Shown: positions 16,650 through 24,362 of the stretch, in pieces | Numbering within the stretch: position 1 is the first letter of the stretch | How the letters are laid out: each line of letters begins with the position of its first letter | Assembly: GCF_040786275.1 (NCBI RefSeq) | Contig: NZ_JBFMVT010000002.1 | Location: 1,798,001 to 1,862,000, forward strand | Length of the DNA stretch: 64,000 bases | From: Buttiauxella gaviniae | GTDB lineage: Bacteria > Pseudomonadota > Gammaproteobacteria > Enterobacterales > Enterobacteriaceae | Direction of reading: 5' to 3' | Program-made: the position numbers and the translations under genes | The notes under the pieces: model-generated | What the model saw: only the letters and a program-made list of their open reading frames with translations | Database searches by the model: none | What the model was told of the DNA's origin: nothing

Positions 16650-18257
16650 TTATTCGACTGACACGTTCTCAAAGTGGTGTTTGCCCAATGGATCAACCAC
16701 GTAGCCTTTCACTTCTTTGCGAACTGGCTCATATACGGTGGAGTGAGCAACGATCAGCGCCGGAGCCTGGTCATGCATCACTACCTGAGCTTGTTTGTAC
16801 AGTTCGATACGTTTGTTGTGATCTTCTTCAGCACGTGCAGGCTGAATCAGGTCTTCAAACGGTTTGTAGCACCAGCGAGAGTAGTTAGAACCGTCTTTCG
16901 CTGCCGCACAGCTAAACAGGGTCGCGAAGAAGTTGTCCGGATCCCCATTGTCGCCGGTCCAGCCCATCATGACAGCCTGGTGCTCACCTGCTTTAGCGCG
17001 TTTCAGGTACTCGCCCCACTCGTAGGTCACGATTTTGGCGGTGACACCGATTTTCGCCCAGTCAGCCTGAATCATCTCAGCCATACGGCGAGCGTTCGGG
17101 TTGTACGGACGTTGTACCGGCATTGCCCACAGATCAACGGTGAAGCCGTCCGCGTGGCCTGATTCTTTCAGCAACGCTTTCGCTTTTTCAGGATCGTAGG
17201 TGTAATCCTTCACGTCATCGTTGTAGCCCCACATGGTAGGTGGGATCAGGTTTTTAGCCGCAGTGCCTGCGCCCTGATAAACCGCTTTGATGATCGCTTC
17301 TTTGTTCACCGCGTAAGTCAGCGCCTGACGCACTTTCACGTCATCAAACGGTTTCTTCTCGGTGTTGAAGGAGAGGTAACCCACGTTCAGGCCAGCCTGT
17401 TCCATCAGGTTGATGCTCTTATCTTCTTTCATACGAGCGATGTCAGCCGGGTTTGGATACGGCATGACCTGGCACTCGTTTTTCTGAAGTTTTGCGTAAC
17501 GCACGGAAGCGTCAGGCGTGATAGAGAAGACCAGACGGTCGATCTGCGGCTTGGTGCCCCAGTAGCCTGGGAACGCTTTGTACAGAATGCGGGAGTCTTT
17601 CTGGTATTGCAGCAGTTGGAACGGACCGGTACCGATTGGGTTCAGGTCGGTTTTTTCCGGCGTGCCGGCTTTCATCATGTTGTCCGCATATTCTTTGGAA
17701 AGAATAGAAGCGAAGTCCATCGCCAGATCGGCCAGGAACGGCGCTTCTGGACGTGCCAGTACGAACTGGACGGTTTTATCGTCCACTTTCTTAATTTCGG
17801 TGATCAGGTCAGGCAAGCCCATGCCTTCGAAGTATTCGTAGCTGCCGCCAGAAACTTTATGGTACGGGTTGTTGGCATTTTTCTGGCGATCGAAAGAGAA
17901 CACCACGTCGTCAGCGTTCAGATCACGCGTTGGCTTGAAATCTTTATTGTCCTGCCACTTCACGCCCTGGCGAAGGTGGAAGGTATAAGTTTTACCGTCT
18001 TCGCTGACTTCCCATTTCTCAGCAAGGCCAGGAATGATTTCAGTGGTGCCGGTTTTGAACTCGACGAGGCGGTTATAGATTGGCACTGAGCTGGCATCGT
18101 AAGTGGTACCAGAGGTGAACAACTGAGGGTTAAAACCTTCAGGGGAACCTTCTGAACAGTACACCAGGGTTTTTGCCTGAACGCTAGCTGCTACGGTCAA
18201 AGCTACCAGGCTCAGACCAAATTTCAGCATCCCTGACTTCTTCAAGGAAAGACTCAT
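16650..18257 (-). CDS. dppA: Periplasmic dipeptide-binding protein DppA
   Basis: A 535-residue class C solute-binding protein, the same length as E. coli DppA. The signal peptide ends VAASVQA at residue 28 and the mature protein begins KTLVYCSEGSPEGFNPQLF. DppA captures dipeptides for DppBCDF and also serves Tap-mediated chemotaxis and haem uptake in E. coli. It leads the operon. The mRNA leader holds a CA-rich segment next to the ribosome site that looks like the GcvB small-RNA target. Confidence 0.98.
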   Translation of the reverse strand: MSLSLKKSGMLKFGLSLVALTVAASVQAKTLVYCSEGSPEGFNPQLFTSGTTYDASSVPIYNRLVEFKTGTTEIIPGLAEKWEVSEDGKTYTFHLRQGVKWQDNKDFKPTRDLNADDVVFSFDRQKNANNPYHKVSGGSYEYFEGMGLPDLITEIKKVDDKTVQFVLARPEAPFLADLAMDFASILSKEYADNMMKAGTPEKTDLNPIGTGPFQLLQYQKDSRILYKAFPGYWGTKPQIDRLVFSITPDASVRYAKLQKNECQVMPYPNPADIARMKEDKSINLMEQAGLNVGYLSFNTEKKPFDDVKVRQALTYAVNKEAIIKAVYQGAGTAAKNLIPPTMWGYNDDVKDYTYDPEKAKALLKESGHADGFTVDLWAMPVQRPYNPNARRMAEMIQADWAKIGVTAKIVTYEWGEYLKRAKAGEHQAVMMGWTGDNGDPDNFFATLFSCAAAKDGSNYSRWCYKPFEDLIQPARAEEDHNKRIELYKQAQVVMHDQAPALIVAHSTVYEPVRKEVKGYVVDPLGKHHFENVSVE

Positions 18258-18267
18258 TCTTCTGCTC

Positions 18268-18291
18268 CGTTGTGAGATGTGTTGTTTTTTC
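18268..18291 (-). promoter_or_regulatory. Probable GcvB sRNA target in the dppA leader
   Basis: On the minus strand the leader just before the GGAG ribosome site reads AAAAAACAACACATCTCACA. This C/A-rich stretch would pair with the G/U-rich R1 region of GcvB, which represses dppA in E. coli and Salmonella. gcvB itself is not in the window. Confidence 0.55.
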
Positions 18292-18999
18292 CGTTAGACC
18301 TTTGTTATTTGTGTGCGGTCCGTTCGGTATGCCCGGAGGCGATGGTGAGGCCAGGGATTCCTTTCTTCAGGCTAGCTGTGTGGTAGTGCGGACTGTCCAT
18401 AATTTGCCCCTCACGCCCTACAATCTGTCAACAGATGACTTAAACGTCAATATAGGTAACGGGGATTTACAACCGAGGTGAGAAACAGCGAACAAAGTTA
18501 AAAAAAAGCCAGTGGGTCTATTTCCAGCAGGGAAATTTATGCTAGCGCCATCTACCCAGGATAATCCACTGATTAAAAGACGACCTGGAGTGGTAATCAG
18601 TTGTACCAATTCTGTAAAATTTCTTGCCAAATGCTGATTATCTGAACGATAAATTTTGTGATCTGTGTCTCCTACAGCGGATCGTGCTGGTATGAAACAT
18701 AAGCAATGGCGCAATAATCCACGATTTTTCATAACAAAATACGATGGGAAATGTCACAAAATCCCCCTCCCGAGGTTGATACAGCGTAAACAGAATCGTA
18801 AATCCATTTTTGGTCATTTAAGGAGCTGAAAATCGTGGTTCTTGCAACGGACGTTTTACGTTGAACAAATACTAAGAATTAGCAGGGTATATATTAATAA
18901 TTGATATAATCAGTAAATCCTTTTTAGGACAATAAGTAATAACCCTTGACCAACCAACATCATTATTAATACCGTTGATTCTTTCTGCCAGGAATTAAT
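18292..18999. other. Gap between dppA and the lipoprotein gene
   Basis: This roughly 700-bp stretch contains no convincing gene. On the minus strand a TTGACA hexamer at 18426-18431 is a candidate -35 of the dppA promoter, though no good -10 follows at the right distance. The part next to the lipoprotein gene (18860-18999) is AT-rich, with several TATA-like hexamers and AGGA about 8 bases before the ATG at 19000. Confidence 0.5.
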
Positions 19000-19671
19000 A
19001 TGTATTCATACACGGAATGTATTAATAAGAAAATTACCACCACAATTATGGGTAGTCTATTCTCCGTCTTATTTCTTTCAGGGTGTGAGGATACACAGCA
19101 GGATGCTCCTCCTGTCAGCCCGCCTCCCGCACAAGTGCACACCAAAAACACGCAATGCTACATCTCACCCAAAATCCCGGTCAATATTCAGTATGGTTCT
19201 TATCCATACTGGGGTGAAAACCTGGCCGAGGATAATATTAAAAATTACCCGAGCAAACTTTCTGAGATAGAAAAAAGCCAAAACAAAACATTAGTCTATT
19301 ATTCTCTCGCGGTTATTATTCAGACCGATAAAGTGACACAAATGGTGAGCAAAGAAACGTTTGCCCCGCAAGAAGCACAGATAGAGGTGGACGCACTCAA
19401 CTTGCTGATTGTACAGGCGCAAGAGTGCTATAAAGCGGCACCGCTAGTAAACAATGAGAACCTCATTCGTTACAGCTTCCTGATAGATTCTGCGGAACAA
19501 TACAGCAGGATTGTAGAAGAGCGTATTCAACGCCTGCGAGATAACGTCTCTTACACCGAGGGTGAGAAAGCTCAAATTGGCGGGGTGACAGAGTGGATGG
19601 TCAAGGGCTCGCCGGGAAAAGTTATCCGCGCCTACAACAACGTTGTCCGTGATTTTAATGGGCTGAATTAG
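19000..19671 (+). CDS. Unrecognised lipoprotein
   Basis: A 223-residue protein of no family I recognise. It has a lipoprotein signal: KK at 10-11, a hydrophobic core, then LFLSGC with the lipidated cysteine at 29. A proline-rich linker (PPVSPPPAQ) follows. The rest is a mostly helical soluble domain with two further cysteines (near residues 51 and 145). There is no Asp at +2 but Glu, so outer-membrane sorting is likely. AGGA precedes the start by about 8 bases. It lies between dppA and tRNA-Pro, where E. coli has no such gene, and its AT-rich flank suggests transfer. Real gene likely; function unknown. Confidence 0.75.
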   Translation: MYSYTECINKKITTTIMGSLFSVLFLSGCEDTQQDAPPVSPPPAQVHTKNTQCYISPKIPVNIQYGSYPYWGENLAEDNIKNYPSKLSEIEKSQNKTLVYYSLAVIIQTDKVTQMVSKETFAPQEAQIEVDALNLLIVQAQECYKAAPLVNNENLIRYSFLIDSAEQYSRIVEERIQRLRDNVSYTEGEKAQIGGVTEWMVKGSPGKVIRAYNNVVRDFNGLN

Positions 19672-19720
19672 TTTTTAGCGTCTGAAGAGTGATGAATGGG
19701 TTTATAGGGTTTGCGATGTT

Positions 19721-19751
19721 GTCGGGTGTCGCTGCGCTAACCCGACCTACG
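19721..19751. repeat. REP unit
   Basis: GTCGGGTGTCGCTGCGCTAA followed by CCCGACCTAC forms a hairpin of the REP type downstream of the lipoprotein gene. Confidence 0.7.
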
Positions 19752-19778
19752 AAATCATCCAACAATGAGGTTTGTCAT

Positions 19779-19884
19779 TCGGCTCAAACCTCCTTCGGAG
19801 GTTCTCATCCTCTTTAAACTACAGACGTAAAAAAACCCAACCTTGCGGTTGGGTTTTCTTGAATTTGGTCGGCGAGAGAGGATT
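19779..19884. repeat. 106-bp direct repeat, copy 1 (orphan tRNA 3' end plus terminator)
   Basis: This segment is identical to 19929-20034, offset by exactly 150 bp. It contains the terminator hairpin AACCCAACCTTGCGGTTGGG and the last 19 bases of tRNA-Pro (minus strand, ending in CCA), then diverges. The copy is a tRNA remnant, from a tandem duplication, a lost second tRNA gene or an integration event. Confidence 0.9.
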
Positions 19885-19928
19885 ATTCCCCTACGGGCCG
19901 TTGCTAAAGCAACGTTGTCTCGCTGCGC

Positions 19929-20034
19929 TCGGCTCAAACCTCCTTCGGAGGTTCTCATCCTCTTTAAACTACAGACGTAAAAAAACCCAACCTTGCGGTT
20001 GGGTTTTCTTGAATTTGGTCGGCGAGAGAGGATT
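19929..20034. repeat. 106-bp direct repeat, copy 2 (joined to the intact tRNA)
   Basis: This is the partner of 19779-19884. It continues without a break into the body of the functional tRNA-Pro gene, so this is the native copy. Confidence 0.9.
19979..20010 (-). terminator. Rho-independent terminator of tRNA-Pro
   Basis: On the minus strand AAAACCCAACCGCAAGGTTG forms a stem followed by a GGTTTTTTT tract just after the tRNA. An identical terminator lies at 19829-19860 in the duplicated segment. Confidence 0.88.
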
Positions 20035-20092
20035 CGAACCTCCGACCCACTGGTCCCAAACCAGTTGCGCTACCAAGCTGCGCTACTCGCCG
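20016..20092 (-). tRNA. tRNA-Pro (anticodon UGG)
   Basis: A 77-base tRNA on the minus strand with encoded CCA. The acceptor stem is CGGCGAG/CTCGCCG, the anticodon arm is ACTGG-TTTGGGA-CCAGT (anticodon TGG), and the T-arm holds GGTTCGAATCC. It matches E. coli proM (UGG), yet it sits between dppA and eptB, where E. coli carries proK (CGG). An excellent promoter precedes it. Confidence 0.97.
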
Positions 20093-20104
20093 AATGCGGA
20101 GCGC

Positions 20105-20133
20105 ATCTTACTGCGCACCGCTATAACCGTCAA
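20105..20133 (-). promoter_or_regulatory. Sigma-70 promoter of tRNA-Pro with GC-rich discriminator
   Basis: On the minus strand TTGACG (-35), a 17-base spacer and TAAGAT (-10) are followed by the discriminator GCGCTCCGC. This is the usual layout of a growth-rate and ppGpp-controlled stable RNA promoter. The start falls a few bases before the mature 5' end. Confidence 0.85.
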
Positions 20134-20192
20134 TCCCTGATAATAAAAATCACGTCCGTTTGATTCAAATTCACGCACATGTATCCAAAAAG

Positions 20193-21875
20193 TTACTGAA
20201 CAGCCTTTTCTGGCACATGGCACCAGTTGTTATTCTGGTTAATACCGCCGTCTGGCGAGGTATAACCCAGGCAACCCATAATGGTGTCATACAGCTCTAC
20301 ATGGCGGTGCGGCACCTTCATTTTGGCTTGTTCCTGCATATGCTCAAATTCACGCGCCCGGTCAGGGTTTTCCAGGTATTTATCAGATGCCCAGACAATC
20401 AGCGGCACGCGGAACTGTTCCGGTGGAGCCATTTTACGTGGCGTTCCATGCAGGTGTTTCTTTTCGTCGATAGATTCACCGTGGTCTGAAGCGTAGAAGA
20501 TAATCGCACGCTTATCACGCAGTTGATCAATCACGCTTTCCAGAACGGTATCGGTGTACAGCACCGAGTTATCAAAGGCATTAATCAGTTGCTCTTTGCT
20601 GCACTCTTTATCAATGCTGACGCACTCTGGCGTCCATTTCGCGAAGCTACGCGGGTAGCGTTGAACGTACGAGAAGTGCGAGCCTTTGGTGTGCAACACA
20701 ATCAAATGCTTGCCTTTAGGGTGCGTATCAACAGAGCGCTTCATCTCTTCAACCAGCAGCATATCGTCAACTTGCTTACCGCGGTTACGCGGCTCAGCAG
20801 CGATTTGCTCACGGTAAGAGAAGTTATCCGCCATGGTGTTGCCGTAGAACCACACTTCACTTTGCATCGCAAACAGGTTGGAGCTAAAGCCAAGCTGCTT
20901 GAGGACGGCAAAGACGTTCTGCTCTTTCAGGGTACGCTGCGGGTTTTCTTCCGCACCGCCTTCACGCACAAACATACAGCGCAGCGAGAGCTTAGTCGCG
21001 GTATCACAGGATTCACCGCGGAACGCGACGAGGTTTTTCTCTTTCGCGAGTTTTGGCGTGGTATCACGGCCATAACCCAAAATACCCATATGATCCCAAC
21101 GCGTGGTTTCGCCAATCACGAACACCACATAAGTATCATCCAGCTCTTTTGGTGCGACATAAGTGAATTTTTTCGCCGGGTTCATCAGCGAGCTGTTATC
21201 CGTTGATTCATCCGCCTGCGCCCAGGCAAAAAGCCCCAGGGCTGAAACCCAGTTGGATGGCAGATAAGAGTTAGCCACCACGCCGCCATAGCTTGGCATA
21301 TCAACGGTTGAGCGTTTTTCTGTCGTATTTTGTTGTTTATCCAGTAAACGCAATGGCGCCCAAACCATCAGCCCTGCCAGCAGCACGATAGCCACATTCT
21401 TGATGCGTTGGCCCGGCGTTTTCAGTTGATCGAGCAGGGTATCGCGAGCGTGACTTCCCCAGATAAGCAGCAGCGGGAGGGCGCTCACCAGCACCATCCA
21501 CATCACAAATTGGTAGCCAACAATTTCTTTAGAAAGGTCGATATCCGTGGTCATTACCGAGGCAATAATCCCGTAGCCAATCACGACGTTAAGCAATGTC
21601 ATGTAATAGCTGGCACCAACGGAACAGAGCACGACAAAGGTGGCGAGAACGCGCCAGACTTTGCGGCCAAACAGAGATAACACGCGGAATAAAAAGAAAG
21701 TGACCAATACGCAAGCCACAACTTCAGCAACCATGGAGAATGCTTTCAGGCCACTAAAGTCCTGAATAAATCCTTCAAAGCGATGATAAAAAACCGAAAG
21801 GTTTAAAAACAGGCCGATGTATACCGCTAACAGAAAACTGAGTTTCTGTTGGGTCATCGATTTAACGTAATTCAT
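20193..21875 (-). CDS. eptB: Kdo2-lipid A phosphoethanolamine 7''-transferase EptB
   Basis: A 560-residue inner-membrane enzyme with five N-terminal helices and a periplasmic alkaline-phosphatase-fold domain. It moves phosphoethanolamine from phosphatidylethanolamine to the outer Kdo of lipopolysaccharide. The nucleophile region is GETTRWDHMGILGYGRDTTP and a metal-binding SDHGES lies near residue 455. Length agrees with E. coli EptB (563). In E. coli it is controlled by sigma E and the sRNAs MgrR and ArcZ; I could not identify those sites with confidence. It is a single-gene unit upstream of tRNA-Pro on the same strand, as in E. coli. Confidence 0.94.
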   Translation of the reverse strand: MNYVKSMTQQKLSFLLAVYIGLFLNLSVFYHRFEGFIQDFSGLKAFSMVAEVVACVLVTFFLFRVLSLFGRKVWRVLATFVVLCSVGASYYMTLLNVVIGYGIIASVMTTDIDLSKEIVGYQFVMWMVLVSALPLLLIWGSHARDTLLDQLKTPGQRIKNVAIVLLAGLMVWAPLRLLDKQQNTTEKRSTVDMPSYGGVVANSYLPSNWVSALGLFAWAQADESTDNSSLMNPAKKFTYVAPKELDDTYVVFVIGETTRWDHMGILGYGRDTTPKLAKEKNLVAFRGESCDTATKLSLRCMFVREGGAEENPQRTLKEQNVFAVLKQLGFSSNLFAMQSEVWFYGNTMADNFSYREQIAAEPRNRGKQVDDMLLVEEMKRSVDTHPKGKHLIVLHTKGSHFSYVQRYPRSFAKWTPECVSIDKECSKEQLINAFDNSVLYTDTVLESVIDQLRDKRAIIFYASDHGESIDEKKHLHGTPRKMAPPEQFRVPLIVWASDKYLENPDRAREFEHMQEQAKMKVPHRHVELYDTIMGCLGYTSPDGGINQNNNWCHVPEKAVQ

Positions 21876-22204
21876 GCAGGTTTTCCGAGAAAATAGATCA
21901 AAAAAGAGATGTCATAAACATCACTCAGACTCCTCGTTACCAAGAAAATTCTGAGCAATAAAAAATAGAGTTTGAATCAGGATGAATCTTAGCCAATTTT
22001 TGGCGCGAATTAGTAAACCATAGGGAGGGTAAAAAGTATCGGCAAAAATCGTGATCAGGCCCGTTGTTTACATATCTGCGGGCAAAAACGCACAATTCGA
22101 GCCTTGCAACAACTCAATCGTACAGACCCTCATTAAGAAAGCATGGACGCCGCGGCTCGCTTATGGGAAATATTAAGAATAATGGGTAATGCCCTGAGGA
22201 AATA
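21876..22204. other. Divergent gap between eptB and the HD protein gene
   Basis: The 329-bp spacer must hold both promoters. I see no clear sigma E -35 (GGAACTT) on the eptB side. TGAGGAAATA directly before the ATG at 22205 is a good ribosome site. No RNA gene or repeat was recognised. Confidence 0.5.
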
Positions 22205-22789
22205 ATGCTGACGTTAGAAGAACGCGCTCGCCGATATGCAACAAAGGCCCATGCTGCTTGCGATCAACGCCGCAAATACACGCTTGAGCCGTACATAGTC
22301 CACCCTGCGGCGGTGGTGGAGCTAGTCCGCAGCGTTTACCCCATTGAGGAAGTGCTCGCCGCGGCATGGCTGCACGATACGGTAGAAGACACCGACAGCA
22401 CGCTTCTTGATATCCAGGAACACTTTGGCCCTGATGTGGCGGCTCTGGTGGCGATGGTCACCAATCCTGAACAACGCCCCGGCACCAATCGCATGCACCG
22501 TAAACGCGCGCATTTCCTGCATACCGCCAATGCCAGCCCTGAGGCGCAAACCATCAAACTGGCGGACATCATTGATAATACGCGGGAAATCTTACGTTAC
22601 GATCCCCATTTTGCGCGTGTCTATTTAATTGAAAAACGCATTCAACTGGCAGGGTTACAACGGGGAAATGAGACGTTAAGAGCACAGGCGGAAGGGATTA
22701 TAGAGCAGGGGATTTCACAATTAATGATGCCGCAGTATAACGTCCCGGCGGCATGGTTTGCGGCATTAATGGCTCGCTATCAAGCGTGA
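22205..22789 (+). CDS. Stand-alone HD-domain hydrolase, Mesh1/SpoT-hydrolase-like
   Basis: A 194-residue soluble HD protein. It carries the complete motif set of RelA/SpoT-type (p)ppGpp hydrolases: RRKYTLEPYIVHP (H33), LHDTVEDT (H57, D58 and the catalytic E61-D62 pair), and KLADIIDN (K118, D121, N125). No synthetase, TGS or ACT domain follows. Size and motifs agree with small alarmone hydrolases and eukaryotic Mesh1 (about 180 residues), a manganese enzyme that removes pyrophosphate from (p)ppGpp and can act on NADPH. Substrate here is inferred. It has its own promoter gap and ends tail-to-tail with yhjX (10-base overlap). E. coli K-12 lacks it at this place. Confidence 0.8.
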   Translation: MLTLEERARRYATKAHAACDQRRKYTLEPYIVHPAAVVELVRSVYPIEEVLAAAWLHDTVEDTDSTLLDIQEHFGPDVAALVAMVTNPEQRPGTNRMHRKRAHFLHTANASPEAQTIKLADIIDNTREILRYDPHFARVYLIEKRIQLAGLQRGNETLRAQAEGIIEQGISQLMMPQYNVPAAWFAALMARYQA

Positions 22790-23982
22790 GCTTCTTGCAA
22801 TACTTCTCGTGCTGGCTGGCGAATCGTGGTGGAAATTGCCAGAGACAAAATCAGCAGGGCGAAGATTACGCAGAAAGTAATGTAAAAACCGCCGAAGATA
22901 GAGGCAATAATCGAACCACAAATGCTGCCGATACCGAAACCTAAGTAAATCACGCCGTAGTTTTTGGTCAGGTTATTCAGGCCAAAGAACTCGCTCACCA
23001 AAGATGGATACACGGTGATGGTGCCGCCGAAGTTAAAGGCAACGCAACCAATCGCGGCGAAGAAAGTGGCTTCGTTAAGCGGGGCGAACAACAGTGCCGC
23101 CATGCCGACCAAAGAGATGACCTGGCCAATAGTAATCACACGGATGCGGGCAATTTTGTCAGACAGAATACCCAGCACCAGGCGACCACTCAGGTTCGCG
23201 ATAGCGATAACCGTTACCGCATTCGCCGCAGATTCAGCCGTCAAATGCACCATGCCCTGCGCAATATCTTTCGCCACGCCAATCACATACAAACCGCTCA
23301 TGCAGGCAGTCAGGAACATGATAGCCAGCATCCAGTACTGGGGTTTACGCATAGATTCTGCAAGGGTGTAATCTTTTTCAGCCACGCCGTTAACTGTTTT
23401 CACTTCCTGCAATGGCGCATCTTTCATCAGGCTGGCACCGAACAGAATCATTACCATCGCTAACGCACCCCAAATCATAAAGGTGTTTTCAAGGCCGTAG
23501 GTTGCCAGCAAATGGGTATCGATGTATTTGAAACCGAGGCTACCGAGGCCGTATGAACCGATGGCAAAGGCAGAAATCAGGCCTTTACGCTCCGGGAACC
23601 ACTTCACGCAGTTGGAAAGCGTTAACAGATAACCCGCCCCATCGGCCAGGCCAACCAGCACACCGGCACTCAGCCATAACATCAGCAGGTTATTAGAATG
23701 CGCGGTCAGGAAGAAACCGACGCCCAGCAGCACGCCCGCCGCCATCGTTACTTTGCGAACACCAAAACGTTCCTGCAATTTACCCGCGATGGAAGAGGAG
23801 ATCGCCAGACCCAGGCTTAACAAACCAAAGGAGAACGCGACCTGGCTGATGGGTTCATCCAGCTTTTGCGACAGGGCGCTATTGAACAGGCTCCAGGTGT
23901 AAACGGAACCGAGGGCAAACTGGGTAATGATGGTGCCGATCAGAGTTAACCAGCGAGTACGGTTGTAGCTAGCAGTGTTCAT
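22780..23982 (-). CDS. yhjX: MFS transporter YhjX (pyruvate-responsive)
   Basis: A 12-helix major facilitator of the oxalate/formate antiporter type, nearly collinear with E. coli YhjX (402 residues). The start at 23982 (MNTASYNRTRWLTLIGTI) gives 400 residues and matches the homologue; an in-frame codon five residues upstream is less likely. In E. coli expression is switched on by the pyruvate-sensing two-component pair PyrSR (YpdAB). Upstream lies a direct repeat fitting the YpdB motif, so the control is conserved. Transport substrate is not firmly known; pyruvate import has been proposed. Confidence 0.95.
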   Translation of the reverse strand: MNTASYNRTRWLTLIGTIITQFALGSVYTWSLFNSALSQKLDEPISQVAFSFGLLSLGLAISSSIAGKLQERFGVRKVTMAAGVLLGVGFFLTAHSNNLLMLWLSAGVLVGLADGAGYLLTLSNCVKWFPERKGLISAFAIGSYGLGSLGFKYIDTHLLATYGLENTFMIWGALAMVMILFGASLMKDAPLQEVKTVNGVAEKDYTLAESMRKPQYWMLAIMFLTACMSGLYVIGVAKDIAQGMVHLTAESAANAVTVIAIANLSGRLVLGILSDKIARIRVITIGQVISLVGMAALLFAPLNEATFFAAIGCVAFNFGGTITVYPSLVSEFFGLNNLTKNYGVIYLGFGIGSICGSIIASIFGGFYITFCVIFALLILSLAISTTIRQPAREVLQEAHA

Positions 23983-24061
23983 GGCTGATGTCCGCAAAAT
24001 TTAAGAGAAATCTTCTGCTGCCAAGAGTAACGAAGTGCATTTTATTCCAGGAGAAAAAGGC

Positions 24062-24092
24062 ATGAATTGCACTCAGGCCGGAATGAAATGCA
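24062..24092 (-). promoter_or_regulatory. PyrR (YpdB) binding site upstream of yhjX
   Basis: On the minus strand TGCATTTCAT, 11 bases, TGCAATTCAT matches the E. coli YpdB motif GGCATTTCAT-N11-GGCATTTCAT at nearly every position. A TAAAAT -10 lies 17 bases further at 24039-24044, so the second half-site covers the -35 region as expected for an activator of the LytTR type. Confidence 0.85.
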
Positions 24093-24226
24093 TCAGAGAG
24101 GGAATGAATGACCTGGACGCCGTCTTAATTAATCACTTTGTTAGTGGTTACTATCAATATAAGCTGCGTAAACACTGCGTATTAAATGTTAATTTAATAC
24201 GCCATGCGTTAAATAAATGATCCGTT

Positions 24227-24353
24227 TATACCCAGAATAATTCACGTTGCAGCCAGGCAGCGACGCAGTGAATCTCCGGGCGCTAACTCCAGCCAGTGAA
24301 TGAGGTGAGCCAGGAAAGCCAACGCACATGCAACTTGAAGTATGACGGGTATA
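24227..24353. repeat. Palindromic interspersed repeat, about 127 bp
   Basis: The element starts TATACCCAGAATAATTCACG and ends CAACTTGAAGTATGACGGGT followed by ATA, so its termini are imperfect inverted repeats. A related element lies at 41899-42010. It has no open frame and resembles the small non-autonomous palindromic repeats common in enterobacteria. Confidence 0.75.
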
Positions 24354-24362
24354 TATAAGCAA

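Larger units (their letters stand above)
19672..20015. other. Gap with REP and tRNA-terminator duplication
   Basis: No gene is supported. The interval holds one REP unit (19721-19751) and two copies of a 106-bp segment that includes the tRNA-Pro terminator. Reading frames here encode the same short peptide twice because of the duplication and are not genes. Confidence 0.8.

Noticed and set aside
18418-18732. 104-codon minus-strand frame in the dppA upstream gap
   Set aside because: No ribosome site, no recognisable domain, and it overlaps the region where dppA control elements are expected.
19755-20140. Reading frames over the tRNA-Pro region encoding repeated peptides
   Set aside because: They exist only because the 106-bp segment is duplicated and they cross the tRNA gene and its terminators.
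24035-24220. 61-codon plus-strand frame upstream of yhjX
   Set aside because: It lies over the PyrR site and the yhjX promoter, with repeated Met/Gly/Cys codons arising from the direct repeats.
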